Origin: Gemmatimonadota bacterium
Lineage (GTDB): Bacteria > Gemmatimonadota > Gemmatimonadetes > Gemmatimonadales > GWC2-71-9
NCBI GenBank assembly: GCA_016874005.1
Contig: VGVQ01000016.1
Location: 1-64,000, forward strand
Length of the DNA stretch: 64,000 nt
Direction: 5' to 3'
The stretch's first letter is position 1. The number at the start of each line of letters is the position of its first letter. A program made the translations under genes and the position numbers. The notes under the pieces are model-generated. The model had not been told where the DNA came from, made no database searches, and worked only from the letters and a program-made list of their open reading frames with translations. Positions 1 through 8,735 of this stretch are shown here, one piece after another.

Positions 1-2
1 AC

Positions 3-59
3 CGCCGCCGCGCGGCGCGGGCGATGCTGGCGCTGGCCGAACCACCCGGGGTGCGTTAA
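3..59 (+). CDS. C-terminal end of an unidentified protein (partial)
   Basis: An open frame enters from the left edge and ends at a TAA. The last 18 residues are Arg/Ala-rich and finish with LAEPPGVR. High third-position GC fits coding sequence, but nothing here identifies a family. It points toward the next gene on the opposite strand, so the two are convergent. Confidence 0.4.
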   Translation, partial: RRRAARAMLALAEPPGVR

Positions 60-140
60 TTCACAGCCACCGAGTCACATTTCCGCTGAACCAGGACAGA
101 CTCCCCATACCACCAGCGTACCCGACCACTGTCGATCCAC

Positions 141-899
141 TCAGCGCTCCCTGATTCGGGCGAAGTCCATCACCCGGGCTAGACGTTGTACCAGCGGCGC
201 CCGATCCCGCAGCGTCACCGGGAACTGGGCTCCCGGTTTCTCGTGGAAAAGGCACCAAAGCAGGCCCTCGAAATCGCCCGAGCCATGGCCCTCCGAACGA
301 TGCCAGACCGGGATCCGGGCAAGTGCCCGGCCGAGGCCCTCGGGCGCGTCATTGGCCCGCAAGGCCGCCGCGACCTCTGGCACCGGGTCGGTTTGCCCTT
401 GCAAAAAGTATGCTGTGACTAGACTTACGCCCACTGCCCGCCACTGATTGCTGGGAACGGGATCGATCAGCCTGGAAAGGTGAAAGGCGGCGGAAACGAG
501 GGCTCGGTCGTTGTTCCAGTAACGAGCAACCAGGGGAAGGACGACGGCGGCAGCCCCGAGGTCCTCGGCGCCGTCGGCTTCGGCGGGAGGCCTGCCGGTG
601 GCGGCCAACTCGCCGAGGCCGGCGCGGAGGGAGGGGGCCAGGTCGAGCCGTGGAAAGGCCGCGACCCAAGCGGCGACGATACTGGCCAGGTCGATCTTCG
701 GGCTCCCGATCCGCGCCGCGACGATTCGGGCAAGGTCCAGTTCCCCGCCAAGGCCGGGCCCCGGGGCGAGCAGCCGATCGATCAGCGCCTCCGCTCGACC
801 ACCATCAGGACTCTGCACGCCGTCAAAATAAGCCGGCCAGCGGTACAGGTAGCCGGCCCGGGACCGATACTCGAAAGCGGGGGTCCGAGGGAACTCCAA
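141..899 (-). CDS. ADP-ribosylglycohydrolase-like protein, degenerate (hypothetical)
   Basis: The protein has 252 residues from a TTG start preceded by a purine-rich AAGGAAG. The middle of the protein (about residues 115-175) has the rhythm of the all-helical DraG fold: a VLPLVARYW segment, then helices around SRLIDPVPSNQW, where DraG enzymes carry their T-H-x-D-P motif. The C-terminal GGDTDT metal-binding motif of that family is not visible; GSGDFEGLLWCLF lies in roughly that place. If it belongs to the family it probably lacks Mg-dependent hydrolase activity. The similarity is by eye and weak. No signal peptide or membrane segment is apparent. It is divergent from gltA. Confidence 0.45.
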   Translation of the reverse strand: MEFPRTPAFEYRSRAGYLYRWPAYFDGVQSPDGGRAEALIDRLLAPGPGLGGELDLARIVAARIGSPKIDLASIVAAWVAAFPRLDLAPSLRAGLGELAATGRPPAEADGAEDLGAAAVVLPLVARYWNNDRALVSAAFHLSRLIDPVPSNQWRAVGVSLVTAYFLQGQTDPVPEVAAALRANDAPEGLGRALARIPVWHRSEGHGSGDFEGLLWCLFHEKPGAQFPVTLRDRAPLVQRLARVMDFARIRER

Positions 900-925
900 A
901 CTTCCTTGCGGTCCGGCTTATTTTG
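824..925. repeat. 13-bp perfect inverted repeat flanking 76 bp
   Basis: CAAAATAAGCCGG at 824-836 and its exact reverse complement at 913-925 face each other across 76 bases. The left arm lies inside the 5' part of the minus-strand gene (encoding PAYFDG). The right arm lies in the spacer before gltA and is AT-richer than its surroundings. It may be a paired operator, or chance. Confidence 0.5.
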
Positions 926-976
926 CACTCGCGCGGCTCGGAAGGGCCCGCCCGGTTTTCACCGCCACCGAAAGAC

Positions 977-2272
977 ATGGCACTCATGGCCAAGGACACG
1001 CTGTCGATTACCGACAACCGGACCGGGAAGTCCTACGAGCTCCCGATCGCGGAAGGCACCATCAAGGCCGTCGACCTGCGCAACATCAAGGTGGACGATG
1101 ACGACTTCGGGCTGATGACCTACGACCCGGCGTTCATGAACACCGCCGCCTGCCGGAGCGCGATCACCTTCATCGACGGCGACCGCGGCATCCTTCGCTA
1201 CCGAGGGTACCCGATCGAACAGTTGGCCGAGAAGGCGACGTTCCTCGAGGTCGCGTACCTGCTGGCGGAAGGAGAGCTGCCAACCCAGGCCCAACTCGAC
1301 AAGTGGACCAACGACATCAAGTACCACACCTACGTTCACACCAACATCATCAAGTTCCTCGAGGGCTTCCGCTACGACGCCCACCCGATGGGCATGATGG
1401 TGGGCACCGTGGCGGCGCTGTCGACTTTCTATCCCGCCGCCAAGAATATCGCCGACCCCGCCAACCGCTACGTACAACGGATTCGGCTGATGGCCAAGTT
1501 CCCAACCCTGGCGGCCTTCATCTTCCGGCACTCGCGGGGCCTTCCCTACGAGTTCCCGAGGAATGACCTCGACTACATCGGGAACTACGTCAACATGATG
1601 TTCTCGATCGGCGGCCTCCACAAGCCGAACAAGGTCCTCCAGCGCGCCCTGGAGATTCTCCTGATCCTCCACGCCGACCACGAGCAGAACTGCTCGACCA
1701 GCGCGGTCCGTTCGGTGGGATCGTCCCACGTCGATCCGTACTCGGCGGTGTCTTCGGGCGTCGCGGCGTTGTACGGCCCGCTTCACGGCGGCGCCAACGA
1801 GGCGGTCTTGGAGATGCTCGACGAGATCGGCGACAAAAAGCAGATCCCCGCCTTCATCGCGAAGGTCAAGGCCGGCGAGGGGCGGCTGATGGGGTTTGGC
1901 CACCGGGTGTACAAGTCGTACGATCCCAGGGCCAAGCTGATCAAGAAGACCGCCTACGACGTCTTTGCCGAGACCGGACTCAATCCCAAGCTCGAGATCG
2001 CTCTCGAGCTGGAGCGGATTGCCCTCGAAGACGAGTATTTCATCAAGCGCAAGCTCTATCCCAACGTGGACTTCTACTCGGGGCTGATCTACCAGGCCAT
2101 GAGCTACCCGACCGATTACTTCACGGTGCTCTTCGCGGTCGGGCGGCTGCCCGGGTGGTTGGCCCAATGGGAGGAGATGCTGAGCGACAAGGACCAGAAG
2201 ATCGCCCGACCGCGGCAAATCTATACCGGCCCGGCGGCCAGGGATTTCGTGCCCATCGTTGCCCGGAAGTAA
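977..2272 (+). CDS. gltA: citrate synthase (type II)
   Basis: The enzyme condenses oxaloacetate and acetyl-CoA to citrate, the entry step of the TCA cycle, in the cytoplasm. From ATG 977 the product is 431 residues, close to E. coli GltA (427). A second ATG at 986 (MAKDTL) is equally possible. The N-terminal beta-domain of the hexameric type II enzymes is present, then the catalytic signatures GPLHGGANEAVLEML and GFGHRVYKSYDPRA with the active-site His residues, and a C-terminal FTVLFAVGRLPGWLAQW segment with R-P-R-Q-I-Y close to the end. It is transcribed alone. Aconitase (18688) is in the same window but not adjacent. Confidence 0.96.
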   Translation: MALMAKDTLSITDNRTGKSYELPIAEGTIKAVDLRNIKVDDDDFGLMTYDPAFMNTAACRSAITFIDGDRGILRYRGYPIEQLAEKATFLEVAYLLAEGELPTQAQLDKWTNDIKYHTYVHTNIIKFLEGFRYDAHPMGMMVGTVAALSTFYPAAKNIADPANRYVQRIRLMAKFPTLAAFIFRHSRGLPYEFPRNDLDYIGNYVNMMFSIGGLHKPNKVLQRALEILLILHADHEQNCSTSAVRSVGSSHVDPYSAVSSGVAALYGPLHGGANEAVLEMLDEIGDKKQIPAFIAKVKAGEGRLMGFGHRVYKSYDPRAKLIKKTAYDVFAETGLNPKLEIALELERIALEDEYFIKRKLYPNVDFYSGLIYQAMSYPTDYFTVLFAVGRLPGWLAQWEEMLSDKDQKIARPRQIYTGPAARDFVPIVARK

Positions 2273-2776
2273 GGGCTTTCGGCTCGCTGATACCGCTGCA
2301 GTGCGTCAGTTGACCGCGGCGAGGGTGTTGGCTGCTGCCCACATGATGCGTCGCTGCAACATGCGGACTGGCTTACCTTTAGCGCGAGGGCTTGGAAATA
2401 CTTCTGCGAAAACAACTTGGGCAGTCCGCCCGGGGCATGAGCAGTTGCCCGGTTTCGCGGCCAGACGGGGCCACGGTGACGGGACCTTGCGCTGGACACC
2501 CCTGGCGAACCATCGAGTCAGATCGCAGGACCGCATTGGAGCGAGGCCATCCAGGTGCCCATATCCGGACCGTGAGGGGGGCAACCTCCAGACCGAGGTG
2601 GCGCCGGACAAGAAGGCGCTAATTCTGACTCGGGTCAACACCTTCGTCGAGCATCCGTCCGGCATGGGCAAGTTCACCCGGGCCATTTTCGCGCGGGATC
2701 TCCGGCGGTCCTTGGCCCCGGTCCGGGAAGGGGCCTTGGTCGGGTAGGACCGCCGGTCGGAGAAGCCGGTACCGCG
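2273..2776. other. 504-bp spacer with no confident gene
   Basis: No family is recognisable on either strand between gltA and the 3' end of speA. A plus-strand frame remains open to the TAG at 2745-2747; its last ~55 residues (containing ALILTRVNTFVEHPSGMGKF) read more like protein than its first half does, so this may be a gene remnant. No clear terminator hairpin with a T-run follows gltA. Confidence 0.35.
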
Positions 2777-4699
2777 CTACCGCTCGACCGGCTCGGCCAC
2801 CGGGATGTCGCCCTCGAGATAGGTATACCCCTCGAGCCCGGCGACGTAGTCGGCGATATACGCGTTGGCCTCGTTGCGGGTCAGCCTCGCCGCCGCCGAG
2901 ACCTTGCGCCGGAAATTCGCCAGCAGATCGGCCGGGTGGAACTGGACGTAGTTGAGCACCTCGGTCACCGTGTCGCCGTGGACGAGGTCGGTGATCTCGT
3001 ACCCCGCGTCGGTCACCCGGACGTGCACGGCGTTGGTATCGCCGAAGAGGTTATGGAGATCCCCCAGGATCTCCTGGTAGGCCCCCGTCAGGAACATCCC
3101 GAGGATATAGGGCTCGCCGTAGCGGTACGGGTGCAATTCGAGACAGGGCTTCCCCTTCCGGCCGCCGGCGAACCGATCGATCACTCCGTCCGAGTCGCAG
3201 GTGATGTCCTGGAGGGTACCGCGACGGACGGGCTCCTCGTCGAGCCGGTGGATCGGGACGATGGGAAACAGCTGATCAATGGCCCAGTTGTCGGGCAACG
3301 ATTGGAAGAGCGAGAAGTTGCAGAAATAGCGGTCGACCAGGACCGTCTCGATGTGGCCCGAGACTTCCTGAAACGATGCCCGGTCGTCGCCGATCAGCTT
3401 GGCGATGGCATTCATGGTACAGAGGTACAGCTCCTCGATGTCGGCCAGCTCGCGGAGGGTGACGGCGTCGCTGGCGAACAGCTCCTGAACCCGTTCCTTT
3501 GCCGCGACGGCGTCGTGGAACACCTCGTCGACCTTGTCGAGCGAGAGCGACTCGAGGTTCTCGTGCAACTCGACCAGGACCCGGTGGCAGTCGGGACGGC
3601 GGGGGGGGACCACCGGCTCCGTCTGCGCCTCGACGTCGGTCACGTTGACCAGCAGCAACGCGTGATGGGCCGTGAGGGCGCGACCGGATTCGGAGATGAT
3701 GTTCGGCATCGGCATGCCCTGCTCGCGGCAGATGGTGCCCAGGCCGTAGATGATGTCGTTGGCATACTCGCGGGGGGTGTAGTTCATGCTTGCCGGGCGA
3801 GTCGTCCGAGAGCCTTCGTAGTCGATACCGAGCCCGCCGCCCACGTCGACGTGCGTCAAGTCGAAGCCAAGCTCCCTGATCTCGACATAGTAGCGGCCAA
3901 TCTCCTCCAAGGCGGCCTTGATGTAACGGATGTCGGTGATCTGGCTCCCGAGGTGGAAGTGCAGCATCTTGAGGGTGTTTCGTTTGCCCGCGGACTCGAG
4001 CATCTCGAGTAACCGCAGCAATTGGGGGGCACTCAGACCGAATTTCGACTTCTCTCCCCCGCTCTTGGCCCAGCGACCCGACCCTTCGGTCGCGAGCTTG
4101 ATCCGGGTGCCCAGAAGCGGCTCCACCCCGAGCTCGTCGGCCACCCGAAGCACCTCGTCCACCTCGGACAGCTGTTCGAGGACGATGAACACCGTGTGAC
4201 CCAATTTCTGAGCCATCAGGGCAAACCGGAGGAACTCCTCGTCCTTGTATCCATTGCACACGATCAGGTGATCGGCACGATCGGTGATTCCGAGCACCGC
4301 TTGCAGTTCTGGCTTGCTGCCGCATTCGAGCCCAAGACCGTGCTGCCGGCCGAACTCGACGATCTCCTCGATGACGTGGCGCTGCTGATTCACCTTGATG
4401 GGATAGACGGTGGTGTACTGGCCCTGGTAGCCGAATTCATCGATGGCCCGGCGGAACTCGCCGGCGAGCAGTTCGATCCTGGCGCGGAGGATATCGGAGA
4501 AACGGATCAGGAGCGGGAGCTGCACTCCTTGGGCATTGAGATCCAGCGCGAAGCGGTAGAGGTCGAGGGCTCGACCGTTCCGGGGATCGGGATGCACCTC
4601 GACGTTGCCCTCCGAGTTGACTCGGAAGAAGCCCTGCCCCCACCCCGCCATGTTGTAGAGTTTCTCGGCGTCCTTGACGGACCAATGGGTGTTGCTAAT
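2777..4699 (-). CDS. speA: biosynthetic arginine decarboxylase (PLP, fold III)
   Basis: The enzyme decarboxylates arginine to agmatine, the first step of putrescine synthesis that aguA and aguB (44418-46356) complete. The product reads HWSVKDAEKLYNMAGWGQGF, then the PLP-barrel region YPIKVNQQ (catalytic Lys), ECGSKPEL, HFHLGSQI, VDVGGGLGIDYEGS, and ESGRAL in the C-terminal half. The start is unusual: homology begins just after 4699, no ATG, GTG or TTG lies suitably upstream, and an ATT at 4699-4697 follows the Shine-Dalgarno GCGAGGG. That gives 640 residues, normal for SpeA. The alternative ATG at 4651 would cut off conserved sequence. A further upstream frame would overlap the divergent gene and is unlikely. 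Confidence 0.93.
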   Translation of the reverse strand: MSNTHWSVKDAEKLYNMAGWGQGFFRVNSEGNVEVHPDPRNGRALDLYRFALDLNAQGVQLPLLIRFSDILRARIELLAGEFRRAIDEFGYQGQYTTVYPIKVNQQRHVIEEIVEFGRQHGLGLECGSKPELQAVLGITDRADHLIVCNGYKDEEFLRFALMAQKLGHTVFIVLEQLSEVDEVLRVADELGVEPLLGTRIKLATEGSGRWAKSGGEKSKFGLSAPQLLRLLEMLESAGKRNTLKMLHFHLGSQITDIRYIKAALEEIGRYYVEIRELGFDLTHVDVGGGLGIDYEGSRTTRPASMNYTPREYANDIIYGLGTICREQGMPMPNIISESGRALTAHHALLLVNVTDVEAQTEPVVPPRRPDCHRVLVELHENLESLSLDKVDEVFHDAVAAKERVQELFASDAVTLRELADIEELYLCTMNAIAKLIGDDRASFQEVSGHIETVLVDRYFCNFSLFQSLPDNWAIDQLFPIVPIHRLDEEPVRRGTLQDITCDSDGVIDRFAGGRKGKPCLELHPYRYGEPYILGMFLTGAYQEILGDLHNLFGDTNAVHVRVTDAGYEITDLVHGDTVTEVLNYVQFHPADLLANFRRKVSAAARLTRNEANAYIADYVAGLEGYTYLEGDIPVAEPVER

Positions 4700-4733
4700 G
4701 GCGCCCTCGCTGTGGTGCGGTTTCGCGGGCAGA

Positions 4734-4739
4734 ATGATA
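4734..4739 (-). promoter_or_regulatory. putative -10 element of speA
   Basis: TATCAT on the minus strand would place transcription start near 4727. That leaves a leader of about 28 bases containing the GAGGG Shine-Dalgarno before the ATT start. No strong -35 is evident. It fits the TANNNT pattern seen at several other starts in the window. Confidence 0.4.
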
Positions 4740-4768
4740 CGAGGGTGCAGCGCGCCAGGTAAGACCGC

Positions 4769-4774
4769 TATCTT
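4769..4774 (+). promoter_or_regulatory. putative -10 element for leaderless transcription
   Basis: TATCTT is followed by exactly six bases (GCCAAC) and then the ATG at 4781. Transcription would begin at or next to the start codon. No Shine-Dalgarno sequence lies before this gene. Confidence 0.45.
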
Positions 4775-4780
4775 GCCAAC

Positions 4781-5731
4781 ATGGCCAAAGGCACCGCCGC
4801 GGAGGGAGGCAGAGGTGAATCGCCGCGCCCCTTGGTCGTGGCGGTGACCGGGGCGTCCGGACTGATTGGAGGATTGCTGATTCCGGTCCTCGCCGAACGC
4901 GGGCATCGTGTGGTTCGCCTGGTGCGTCGCCCGCCTCGACATCCCACCGAGCGGCAATGGGCTCCAGATGGACGCCCGACCGACCCGGCCACCTTCGCCG
5001 ATGTGGACGTGGTGGTGCACCTGGCGGCCGAGAGCATCGCGGCCGGCCGGTGGACCCCCGCTCGCAAGGCCGCGATTTGGGAGAGCCGCGTCACTGCCAC
5101 CGGCCATCTGGCTTCCGCGGTCGCGGCGGGCGCGAAGCCAACGTCGGCGTTCGTCGCGGCCTCAGCGATCGGCTACTACGGCAACCGCGGCGACGCCGAA
5201 CTGACCGAGGCCGATGGCCCCGGCACCGGCTTCCTGGCCGACCTCGCCGTGGCCTGGGAGGCCGCCGCGGCCCCACTGGCGGCCCGGGGGATCCGAACCG
5301 TGGCGGCCCGGTTTGGGCTGGTGTTGAGCACCCGCGGGGGAGCGCTCGGCCAAATGCTGCTGCCCTTCCGGGTCGGGCTCGGTGCCCAGTTGGGTTCCGG
5401 GCGCCAGTGGATGAGCTGGATCGGCGAATCGGACACCGTGGCCGCCTTGGTCACCCTCGTCGAGGGACCCTTGTCCGGTCCGGTGAATCTCACCGCGCCG
5501 GCACCGGTGACCAACGCGGAGTTCACCAAGACACTCGCTCAAGTACTCAATCGGCCGGCCCTGTTGTGCGCACCAGCGCCGCTGCTCCGGCTCCTGTTAG
5601 GCGAATTCGCCGATGAGGGACTCCTCGCCAGCGCCCGGGTGCTTCCCCGAGCCCTCGATCGGGCCGGCTACCAATTCCGGCAGCCACGGCTCCGCGACGC
5701 GCTGAAGGCACTGCTGGACCCGAGTCGGTGA
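4781..5731 (+). CDS. TIGR01777 family NAD(P)-dependent sugar-epimerase-like protein
   Basis: This is an extended short-chain dehydrogenase of the YfcH/TIGR01777 group, 316 residues. The Rossmann dinucleotide motif [11 protein letters not shown] is near the N-terminus, followed by [14 protein letters not shown], the active-site region [22 protein letters not shown], and the family's RFGLVLS and MSWI stretches. Members are cytoplasmic; their substrate is unknown, though cell-division inhibitor names are sometimes attached. The stop codon overlaps the queC start by 4 bp, so it heads an operon with queC and queE. Its first ~20 residues precede the fold and are not conserved, but a -10 motif six bases before ATG supports this start. 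Confidence 0.88.
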   Translation: MAKGTAAEGGRGESPRPLVVAVTGASGLIGGLLIPVLAERGHRVVRLVRRPPRHPTERQWAPDGRPTDPATFADVDVVVHLAAESIAAGRWTPARKAAIWESRVTATGHLASAVAAGAKPTSAFVAASAIGYYGNRGDAELTEADGPGTGFLADLAVAWEAAAAPLAARGIRTVAARFGLVLSTRGGALGQMLLPFRVGLGAQLGSGRQWMSWIGESDTVAALVTLVEGPLSGPVNLTAPAPVTNAEFTKTLAQVLNRPALLCAPAPLLRLLLGEFADEGLLASARVLPRALDRAGYQFRQPRLRDALKALLDPSR

Positions 5732-6411
5732 GCGACGCGGTCGTCCTCCTTTCGGGTGGGCTCGACTCGGCAACGGCCCTCGCGATCGCTCGGGGCTTGG
5801 GGTTGACCCCGCACGCCCTGAGCTTTCGGTACGGCCAGCGTCACGCCGGCGAAATCGAAGCGGCCAGGGCCGTCGCTCGGCAGCAGGGGGTCGAGCACCA
5901 CACGATCGTCGATATCGACCTCGCCATGTTCGGGAAATCGGCATTGACCGCGGCCCTGCCCGTCCCCAAGGACGGCGCGGGCCTGGTACCCGGCGAGATT
6001 CCGATTACCTACGTGCCGGCCCGCAACACCATCTTCCTGAGCTACGCCCTCGCCTTGGCCGAGGTCGTGGGCGCGCGCGACATCGTGATCGGAGTGAACG
6101 CGGTGGACTACAGCGGCTACCCCGACTGCCGTCCCGAGTACATCGCCGCCTTCCAGCAGATGGCGAACCTCGCGACGAAGGCGGCGGTCGAGGGGTCCCT
6201 GACCACGATCCACACGCCACTGATCTGGCTGAGCAAGGCCGATATCATCCGCCGAGGCTTGAGCCTCGAAGTCGACTACTCGGTGACCAGGAGCTGCTAC
6301 GACCCCGACGTCGAGGGGCGGGCCTGCGGACGGTGCGACGCCTGTCGGCTGCGCTTGGCCGGATTCGCGGCGGTGGGCATTCCCGATCCAGCTCCATACC
6401 AGCCGCGATGA
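5728..6411 (+). CDS. queC: 7-cyano-7-deazaguanine (preQ0) synthase QueC
   Basis: The enzyme converts 7-carboxy-7-deazaguanine to preQ0 with ATP and ammonia on the queuosine pathway, in the cytoplasm. At 227 residues it has the expected length. The PP-loop [10 protein letters not shown] is at the N-terminus, [17 protein letters not shown] follows, and the C-terminal zinc site is [20 protein letters not shown] with four cysteines. The GTG start sits inside the preceding stop (GTGA), and its own TGA overlaps the queE ATG, so the genes are translationally coupled. Confidence 0.96.
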   Translation: MSDAVVLLSGGLDSATALAIARGLGLTPHALSFRYGQRHAGEIEAARAVARQQGVEHHTIVDIDLAMFGKSALTAALPVPKDGAGLVPGEIPITYVPARNTIFLSYALALAEVVGARDIVIGVNAVDYSGYPDCRPEYIAAFQQMANLATKAAVEGSLTTIHTPLIWLSKADIIRRGLSLEVDYSVTRSCYDPDVEGRACGRCDACRLRLAGFAAVGIPDPAPYQPR

Positions 6412-7040
6412 GTTACGCGGTCAAGGAGATCTACTACACCCTCCAGGGTGAGGGTGCCCAAACCGGTCGCGCCGCGGTCTTCTGCCGGTTCGCGGGGTGC
6501 AACCTCTGGACGGGTCGAGAACCGGACCGCGCCGAGGCGATTTGTCAGTTCTGCGACACGGACTTCGCCGGGACGGACGGACCCGGGGGCGGTAAGTTCC
6601 CGACGGCGAGCGCCCTGGCGGAGGCTGTCGCGGCCGCGTGGCCGAACGCCGCCGGCCGCCGGTATGTGGTCTGCACCGGGGGTGAACCCCTCCTCCAGCT
6701 CGATGCGGCGGCCGTGGACGCGCTCCACGCCGCCGGCTTCGACATCGCTGTCGAAACCAACGGCACCATCGCGGTCCCCGGCGGGGTGGACTGGGTCACG
6801 GTGAGCCCCAAGGCGGGTGGGCCGATCGTCGTCGACCAAGGCGACGAGCTCAAGCTCGTCTATCCACAGCAGGGCGCGCCTCCGGATCAGTTCGCGGGGC
6901 TCCGATTTCGCCACTTTTTCTTGCAGCCCATGGATGGTCCCGCCCGGGATGCCAACACCACGGCGGCCATCCAGTACTGCCTCGACCACCCCCAGTGGCG
7001 GCTCTCGCTCCAGACGCATAAGTTGACCGGTCTCCGGTAA
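6408..7040 (+). CDS. queE: 7-carboxy-7-deazaguanine synthase QueE (radical SAM)
   Basis: This radical SAM enzyme converts 6-carboxytetrahydropterin to 7-carboxy-7-deazaguanine, the step before QueC. It has 210 residues. The cluster site is not the common CX3CX2C: the third and second cysteines are preceded by a 14-residue insertion (CNLWTGRE... then CQFCDTDF), giving the CX14CX2C pattern known for this family. The [10 protein letters not shown] motif for SAM binding and ETNGT follow. The ATG overlaps the queC stop (ATGA). QueD and GCH1 are not in the window. Confidence 0.95.
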   Translation: MSYAVKEIYYTLQGEGAQTGRAAVFCRFAGCNLWTGREPDRAEAICQFCDTDFAGTDGPGGGKFPTASALAEAVAAAWPNAAGRRYVVCTGGEPLLQLDAAAVDALHAAGFDIAVETNGTIAVPGGVDWVTVSPKAGGPIVVDQGDELKLVYPQQGAPPDQFAGLRFRHFFLQPMDGPARDANTTAAIQYCLDHPQWRLSLQTHKLTGLR

Positions 7041-7046
7041 CCCATC

Positions 7047-7651
7047 GTGTATTCCGACCGAATTCACCACGCGCTCGCCTTCGTGGCGAAGCATCATCCC
7101 GGCCGGGTCTCCCGTTACGACAGCCATTCCTGTCTGATCCCTGCTCGAGCGTCGCGGTGATCCTTGCCCGGCACGGGGCCGACGAGCACACCATCGTCGC
7201 GAGCATCCTCAAACCGCTGATCGACGCGGCCAGCCACGGCCAGCAGGCGACCTGGTGGGGGCCCATTAGCGACAAGTTCGGCGTTGCGGTAACCGACCTG
7301 GTACGCGCGGCGGCCGAGCCGCGATTCGACGTCCTGGGTCGGGAACGCAGCTGGAAGGCGACCCGATTCGAGCAACTGAGCAAGCTCGCCGAGGCGCCGA
7401 GCGGCGCGGTAGACGTCTGCGTTGCCGGGGAACTACACCGGATCGGGGCCGCGTTGGTTTCGATTCGGCGGCTCGGGGTCGAGTACCTCGAGGCGGTCGA
7501 CGTCCCAACCCCGGGGGATACCTTGTGGTGGCTCGAGGCCTTCGGCGAGATGATTACCCACCACCCGCAGTGGGCCCGCGGCGGCATGGTGGCGGAGTAC
7601 CGCCGCGGCGCCAGGGAACTCGCCGAGCGGATCCGGGAGGGTTGCGGCTAG
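7047..7651 (+). pseudogene. HD-superfamily (RelA/SpoT HD-like) protein, frameshifted
   Basis: Two frames together make one protein. From GTG 7047 the first reads SDRIHHALAFVAKHH, typical of the N-terminus of Gemmatimonadota HD hydrolases, and stops at the TGA at 7158-7160. The second, open to 7651, picks up without a gap at VAVILARHGADEHT. One base appears to be missing around 7140-7150. The metal-binding His and His-Asp pair expected in the early helices are not visible (IPA and ILKPLID stand there), so even the repaired protein might be a non-catalytic relative. The C-terminal part (EYLEAVDVPTPG, YRRGARELAER) is well preserved. It begins 6 bp after queE, probably in the same transcript. A GTG at 7157 could start a 164-residue short form. 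Confidence 0.6.
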
Positions 7652-7666
7652 CCGCCTCTGGCCCGA

Positions 7667-8587
7667 TCAGTGGCCCTTCTTGGCTTTCGGCTTCTCCTCT
7701 TTGTCCTGCTTCGCCGGCGTGGTCCCGCGACCCTCATCGCCATGCTCCCCGCCGCTGTTCGTCCGGTCACCGCGGGCCTGGGCCTCGGCCTCCTTGGCGA
7801 GGGCATTGTAGCCCGCCGCGAAGCTTTTGTTGACGTGCACCACGGCGTCGTTCAGACTCCGAAAGGCATAGTCATCGGTGATCTGGGGGAGCCGGTCCGC
7901 CACCTTTTGGTCGGTCACGGTCTGGCCGGCCGGGACATAGCGATGAGGTGGGATCGTCACCCCGATGACCTTCGCTCCCGGCTCGATGACGACCCCTTCG
8001 CCGACCGCTGCCTTGAACACCATGGCCTGCATCCCCACGAACACGTTGTCGTCGACGCGAGCCGGTCCGTGGACCAGGGCCTGGTGAGCCATCGAGACTC
8101 GCTTCCCGACGTAGACCGCGTACTCCTTGCCGCCGACGTTGTAGGTACGACCGGGGACCGACTTGCCCTCTTGCACCGTTTCGAGGGCGTGGATGACGAC
8201 ACCATCCTGGACGTTGGCGCCGTCGCCGAGATAGATCGGCTGCCCTTCGTCGCCCCGGATCGACGCCGCCGGCGCGACATACACCTGTTTGCCAAGCTGG
8301 ACATGTCCCACTACGCTGGCCAAGGGATCGACGAAGCTGGAGGGGTCGATCAGGGGTGTCTCGACATCCTCGTTGAAATCGGTCGCGACGTTGGGCCGAC
8401 CGGCCGGGAACCCGCGAGCCGACATAGCCTGCGCTAGCACCGTCTTGAGGCTGTCCACCTGCTCCTGGAGCTTGACGAGGTCCTCCCCGCTCCGCTTCAC
8501 CTCCCTGCCGGCCCCGGCCAGCACCCCGAGCAACATCGCCCCCCCGAAGGAGGCTCCTCCGGCCGCCAGCAACTTCATCGCGAACAT
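7667..8587 (-). CDS. gamma-class carbonic anhydrase (Cam type), exported
   Basis: The enzyme hydrates CO2 to bicarbonate with a left-handed beta-helix trimer. It has 306 residues from the ATG behind GGGGAGGG. Residues 1-25 are hydrophobic, either a signal peptide or membrane anchor, then a short coiled segment (VKLQEQVDSLKTVL) precedes the beta-helix. The zinc ligands are H133 (IHALET) and H168/H173 (AHQALVHG). Proton-shuttle glutamates of Methanosarcina Cam have counterparts in RGDEG and HALE, which separates it from the inactive CaiE/PaaY-like proteins. The tail of about 35 residues is Lys/Glu/Gly-rich and unusual. It is convergent with the HD gene. Confidence 0.9.
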   Translation of the reverse strand: MFAMKLLAAGGASFGGAMLLGVLAGAGREVKRSGEDLVKLQEQVDSLKTVLAQAMSARGFPAGRPNVATDFNEDVETPLIDPSSFVDPLASVVGHVQLGKQVYVAPAASIRGDEGQPIYLGDGANVQDGVVIHALETVQEGKSVPGRTYNVGGKEYAVYVGKRVSMAHQALVHGPARVDDNVFVGMQAMVFKAAVGEGVVIEPGAKVIGVTIPPHRYVPAGQTVTDQKVADRLPQITDDYAFRSLNDAVVHVNKSFAAGYNALAKEAEAQARGDRTNSGGEHGDEGRGTTPAKQDKEEKPKAKKGH

Positions 8588-8723
8588 CCTGCCCTCCCCA
8601 GGTGGCAAAGTGCCGGTTGGCATGGACCCTGCCCGCCACCGTGAGTCTGATATCGGCCCGGGGTGGCCGAACTTGAGACCTGACAGGGCCTTGGGTCCGG
8701 TTCACGAGAGCCGGATAGGGTTC

Positions 8724-8729
8724 TATTAT
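8724..8729 (+). promoter_or_regulatory. putative -10 element for leaderless transcription
   Basis: TATTAT lies six bases (TCGACC) before the ATG at 8736. There is no Shine-Dalgarno sequence between, so initiation at the start codon is likely. Confidence 0.45.
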
Positions 8730-8735
8730 TCGACC

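Noticed and set aside
959-2218. A 419-residue frame opposite citrate synthase
   Set aside because: It mirrors gltA exactly, has no recognisable motif and is rich in Val/Asp/Leu/Gly as expected for the antisense of GC-rich coding DNA. The same applies to long frames opposite acnA (18883-20541), hutU/hutI (61953-63923), the pnt genes (32255-33991, 33936-35111), ftcD (52241-53623) and the amidase (49963-52143).
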